Shown here one piece after another: positions 13,502 to 15,088 of a stretch of 15,088 nucleotides of DNA. The stretch's first letter is position 1, and each line of letters opens with the position of its first letter. The stretch spans positions 1 through 15,088 of the forward strand of contig DKCU01000116.1 in NCBI GenBank assembly GCA_002451555.1. The letters run 5' to 3'. The stretch is from Candidatus Segatella albertsiae. GTDB taxonomy: Bacteria; Bacteroidota; Bacteroidia; Bacteroidales; Bacteroidaceae. Made by a program: the position numbers and the translations under genes. The notes beneath the pieces were generated by a model. That model saw only the letters and a program-made list of their open reading frames with translations, made no database searches and was not told the origin of the DNA.

Positions 13502-14926
13502 TTATTGCATTTCGAGAACTTCGTTTCCACTTTCAGGAATGTGACTGCTCTTGATTTTCCATTCTTGTGGGTAGAGATTGTTGGCGCGATTCCCAAGGTT
13601 CTTTACCCATCCAAGTGGGGCTTTTTTATAGGTGACGAGTACATATCCACGATTGATGGTCGCATCTAATGTGATGGCTTCCTTGCGTAGGTATTGTATT
13701 GCCTCTTGATAGTTGAGTTCTACGCAGGTGAAGTTCTCTCTTGCCAGTTCGATGGAAAGGGCGAGGCTTTCGTCGGGGATGAGGTCTTTTCCCTTAGTGG
13801 TTCCCAACTTGATGCCGGCATGTATGACCTTGAGAGATTTTGATGCTGCATCCAAGTCCGACTTCCACTTGCTTTCGATGCCATAAACGCCATTCTCGGT
13901 TGTTTGGTAACACCATTCCTTTTGACTGTTCAACCAGTGGCTTGGTATATCTGTAAGACTTTTATCTCCCTTTTTCGTCTTCTTATCCTTCTTGTTCTTC
14001 TTCGCCATTTTGACATTGTTGTCGGTATCAGGCATCTCGCCATCCTTGCGCAATACCGCCATGAACAAGCCTTCGCCCTTGGTCTTTCCTGGAATGAAGT
14101 GGTACATGGGTTCCTTGTTGATGAGACTTCCTGTAATATTCCATTCCGTCTTGATGTCGAGTGGCAACAATTCTGCTCCCAGATTCTCTAGAATCCAATC
14201 CACGTTCTCCTCGTCTTCATGCGCATTATAAGTACAGGTAGAGTAGATGAGGATGCCGCCAGGCTTCAGGCAACTCCAGATGTCGCTGACGATTTCCCTT
14301 TGCAACTGCCAACAGTTGTTGACATTGCCTAAGCTCCATTCCTTGATAGCACCCTCGTCCTTGCGAAACATCCCTTCGCCAGAGCATGGAACGTCGGCAA
14401 GGATGACATCAAACTGCAACTTGCTTTTCTTGTAGTCTCTTGGATAGTTGTTGGTCACGATGATGTCGGGATGTCCGAACTTCTGTAGGTTCTCCGAGAG
14501 AATCTGTGAGCGAGTGCGCATCGGCTCGTTGCTGAACAAAAGGCTTCCTTTGGGTAGAGCCGCTCTTGCCGCAGTCGATTTGCCACCAGGGGCAGCACAT
14601 AGGTCCAGCATCTTGACTGGGGCTTTGACGTATTGGCGGATGACCCAGTCCACAAACATGGACGATGCTTCTTGCACGTAGTACAAGCCAGCGTGAAGCA
14701 GTGGGTCGAAAGTGAAGTTCTTTCTTTCGGATAGGTATCTGCCTGTAGAAGCACACCAAGGAACAACTTGGCATTCGTTTGCGACCTTGGTGCTGGGAGA
14801 ACATTTAAATGGGTTCAGTCGAATACTCGCAGGAGCATCCTCCTCCATTCCTTTCATATACTGCTCAAACAGTTCCTGACCCATCAATTCTCTTGTATAT
14901 GATGTAAAATCCTCTGGTAAATTCAT
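13502..14926 (-). CDS. RsmF/NOL1/NOP2/Sun-type RNA cytosine-5 methyltransferase
   Basis: The 474-residue enzyme transfers methyl from SAM to C5 of a cytosine in RNA, most likely 16S rRNA as for E. coli RsmF. Domains in order are an N-terminal RNA-binding segment (1-100, with SIRLNPFKCS and DPLLHAGLYYVQEASSM), then the Rossmann methyltransferase core. In the core, DLCAAPGGKS (108-117) binds SAM, DVPCSGEGMF holds C181 (motif IV, release), and STCTYNAHEDEENV holds C231 (motif VI, nucleophile). Next comes a Lys-rich linker (about 306-322, MAKKNKKDKKTKKGDK). The C-terminal RsmF/PUA-like domain ends with GWVKNLGNRANNLYPQEW. Its length fits RsmF-type rather than the shorter RsmB core. folA follows after 12 bases. 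The exact target base is not readable from sequence. Only a weak -7-like CATATTTG (minus, 14961-14968) lies upstream. Confidence 0.93.
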   Translation of the reverse strand: MNLPEDFTSYTRELMGQELFEQYMKGMEEDAPASIRLNPFKCSPSTKVANECQVVPWCASTGRYLSERKNFTFDPLLHAGLYYVQEASSMFVDWVIRQYVKAPVKMLDLCAAPGGKSTAARAALPKGSLLFSNEPMRTRSQILSENLQKFGHPDIIVTNNYPRDYKKSKLQFDVILADVPCSGEGMFRKDEGAIKEWSLGNVNNCWQLQREIVSDIWSCLKPGGILIYSTCTYNAHEDEENVDWILENLGAELLPLDIKTEWNITGSLINKEPMYHFIPGKTKGEGLFMAVLRKDGEMPDTDNNVKMAKKNKKDKKTKKGDKSLTDIPSHWLNSQKEWCYQTTENGVYGIESKWKSDLDAASKSLKVIHAGIKLGTTKGKDLIPDESLALSIELARENFTCVELNYQEAIQYLRKEAITLDATINRGYVLVTYKKAPLGWVKNLGNRANNLYPQEWKIKSSHIPESGNEVLEMQ

Positions 14927-14978
14927 TTCTTGTTGTATTTATTATTATCTTAATATTTTTCAAATATGGAATGCTTTT

Positions 14979-15056
14979 GCCCTTTCAGGGCGACTTTCTA
15001 GTATGAATGTTACCTAGGGCGTTGCCCTAGGCTTGGAGCTTCTGCCCTTTCAGGGC
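14979..15056. repeat. REP-like block of three GC-rich hairpins
   Basis: Two identical hairpins GCCCT-TTC-AGGGC (14979-14991 and 15044-15056) flank a central perfect hairpin CCTAGGGC-GTT-GCCCTAGG (15013-15031), spaced by 21 and 12 bases. The block is far more G+C-rich than the flanking DNA. Such palindromic units occur as dispersed extragenic repeats in Bacteroidota genomes, from memory and not searched here. An outer pair, ATATGG (14964-14969) and CCATAT (15075-15080), and a palindrome GGAATATTCC (15063-15072) flank it. It lies upstream of the methyltransferase gene, and the window ends before the next gene. No transposase is encoded here. Confidence 0.75.
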
Positions 15057-15088
15057 GTATGGGGAATATTCCAACCATATAGTTCATT

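Noticed and set aside
14961..14968. Promoter for the RNA methyltransferase gene (CATATTTG on the minus strand)
   Set aside because: The first base departs from TAnnTTTG and no -33 TTTG is found at 19-21 bases; too weak to list.
14979..15056. Possible CRISPR array from repeated GCCCTTTCAGGGC units
   Set aside because: Only two 13-base palindromic copies with a different palindrome between them; no regular spacers of 25-40 bases and no cas genes, so REP-like fits better.

Overview
The window looks like a core chromosomal region of a Bacteroidota bacterium, most likely order Bacteroidales and Prevotella/Segatella-like. Three things point there. Intergenic regions carry the TAnnTTTG (-7) promoter element typical of the phylum, and most genes lack a strong Shine-Dalgarno. 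The gene set (PorQ of the type IX secretion system, DUF1573 protein, large exported alpha-2-macroglobulin-like protein, paired ExbD genes) also fits. The genus is an inference. Coding density is high, and I see no prophage, insertion sequence, CRISPR array or clear horizontally acquired island.

Layout, left to right. Positions 1-4952 (+): the 3' part of a large alpha-2-macroglobulin-family gene, a secreted DUF1573 protein and ispH, the last two separated by one base. Positions 5162-6849 (-): cmk and, upstream of it, porQ, convergent with ispH. Between the two units lies a hairpin whose U-tract faces leftward, with a leftward promoter-like sequence, giving a candidate small RNA. Positions 6985-9554 (+): tonB (GTG start), a polyprenyl diphosphate synthase and a TatD-family hydrolase. 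Positions 9614-12011 (+): tRNA-Ser(GGA) only 22 bases before exbB, then a four-helix membrane protein of unknown function and two exbD paralogues. Positions 12100-12606 (+): an Lrp/AsnC-type regulator with a good promoter and dyads overlapping it. Positions 12607-12964: a 358-base gap holding a 14-bp triple repeat, a bidirectional terminator and a second possible leftward small RNA. Positions 12965-14926 (-): an RsmF/NOL1-type RNA m5C methyltransferase followed by folA, which carries an in-frame 30-bp duplication. Positions 14961-15088: a REP-like block of three hairpins.

How the genes work together. TonB, ExbB and the two ExbD proteins form the inner-membrane motor that powers TonB-dependent outer-membrane transport; the small membrane protein is encoded inside that unit and may belong to it. 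IspH makes IPP/DMAPP and the polyprenyl synthase elongates them, so two isoprenoid steps are encoded here in separate units. PorQ is an outer-membrane part of type IX secretion. The rest is housekeeping: CMP kinase, dihydrofolate reductase, a TatD nuclease-like hydrolase, an rRNA methyltransferase and a serine tRNA. I did not find a convincing new multi-gene system. The items most worth checking are the two candidate small RNAs, the unknown protein inside the ExbBD operon, the folA duplication, the tRNA-exbB junction and the REP-like block.
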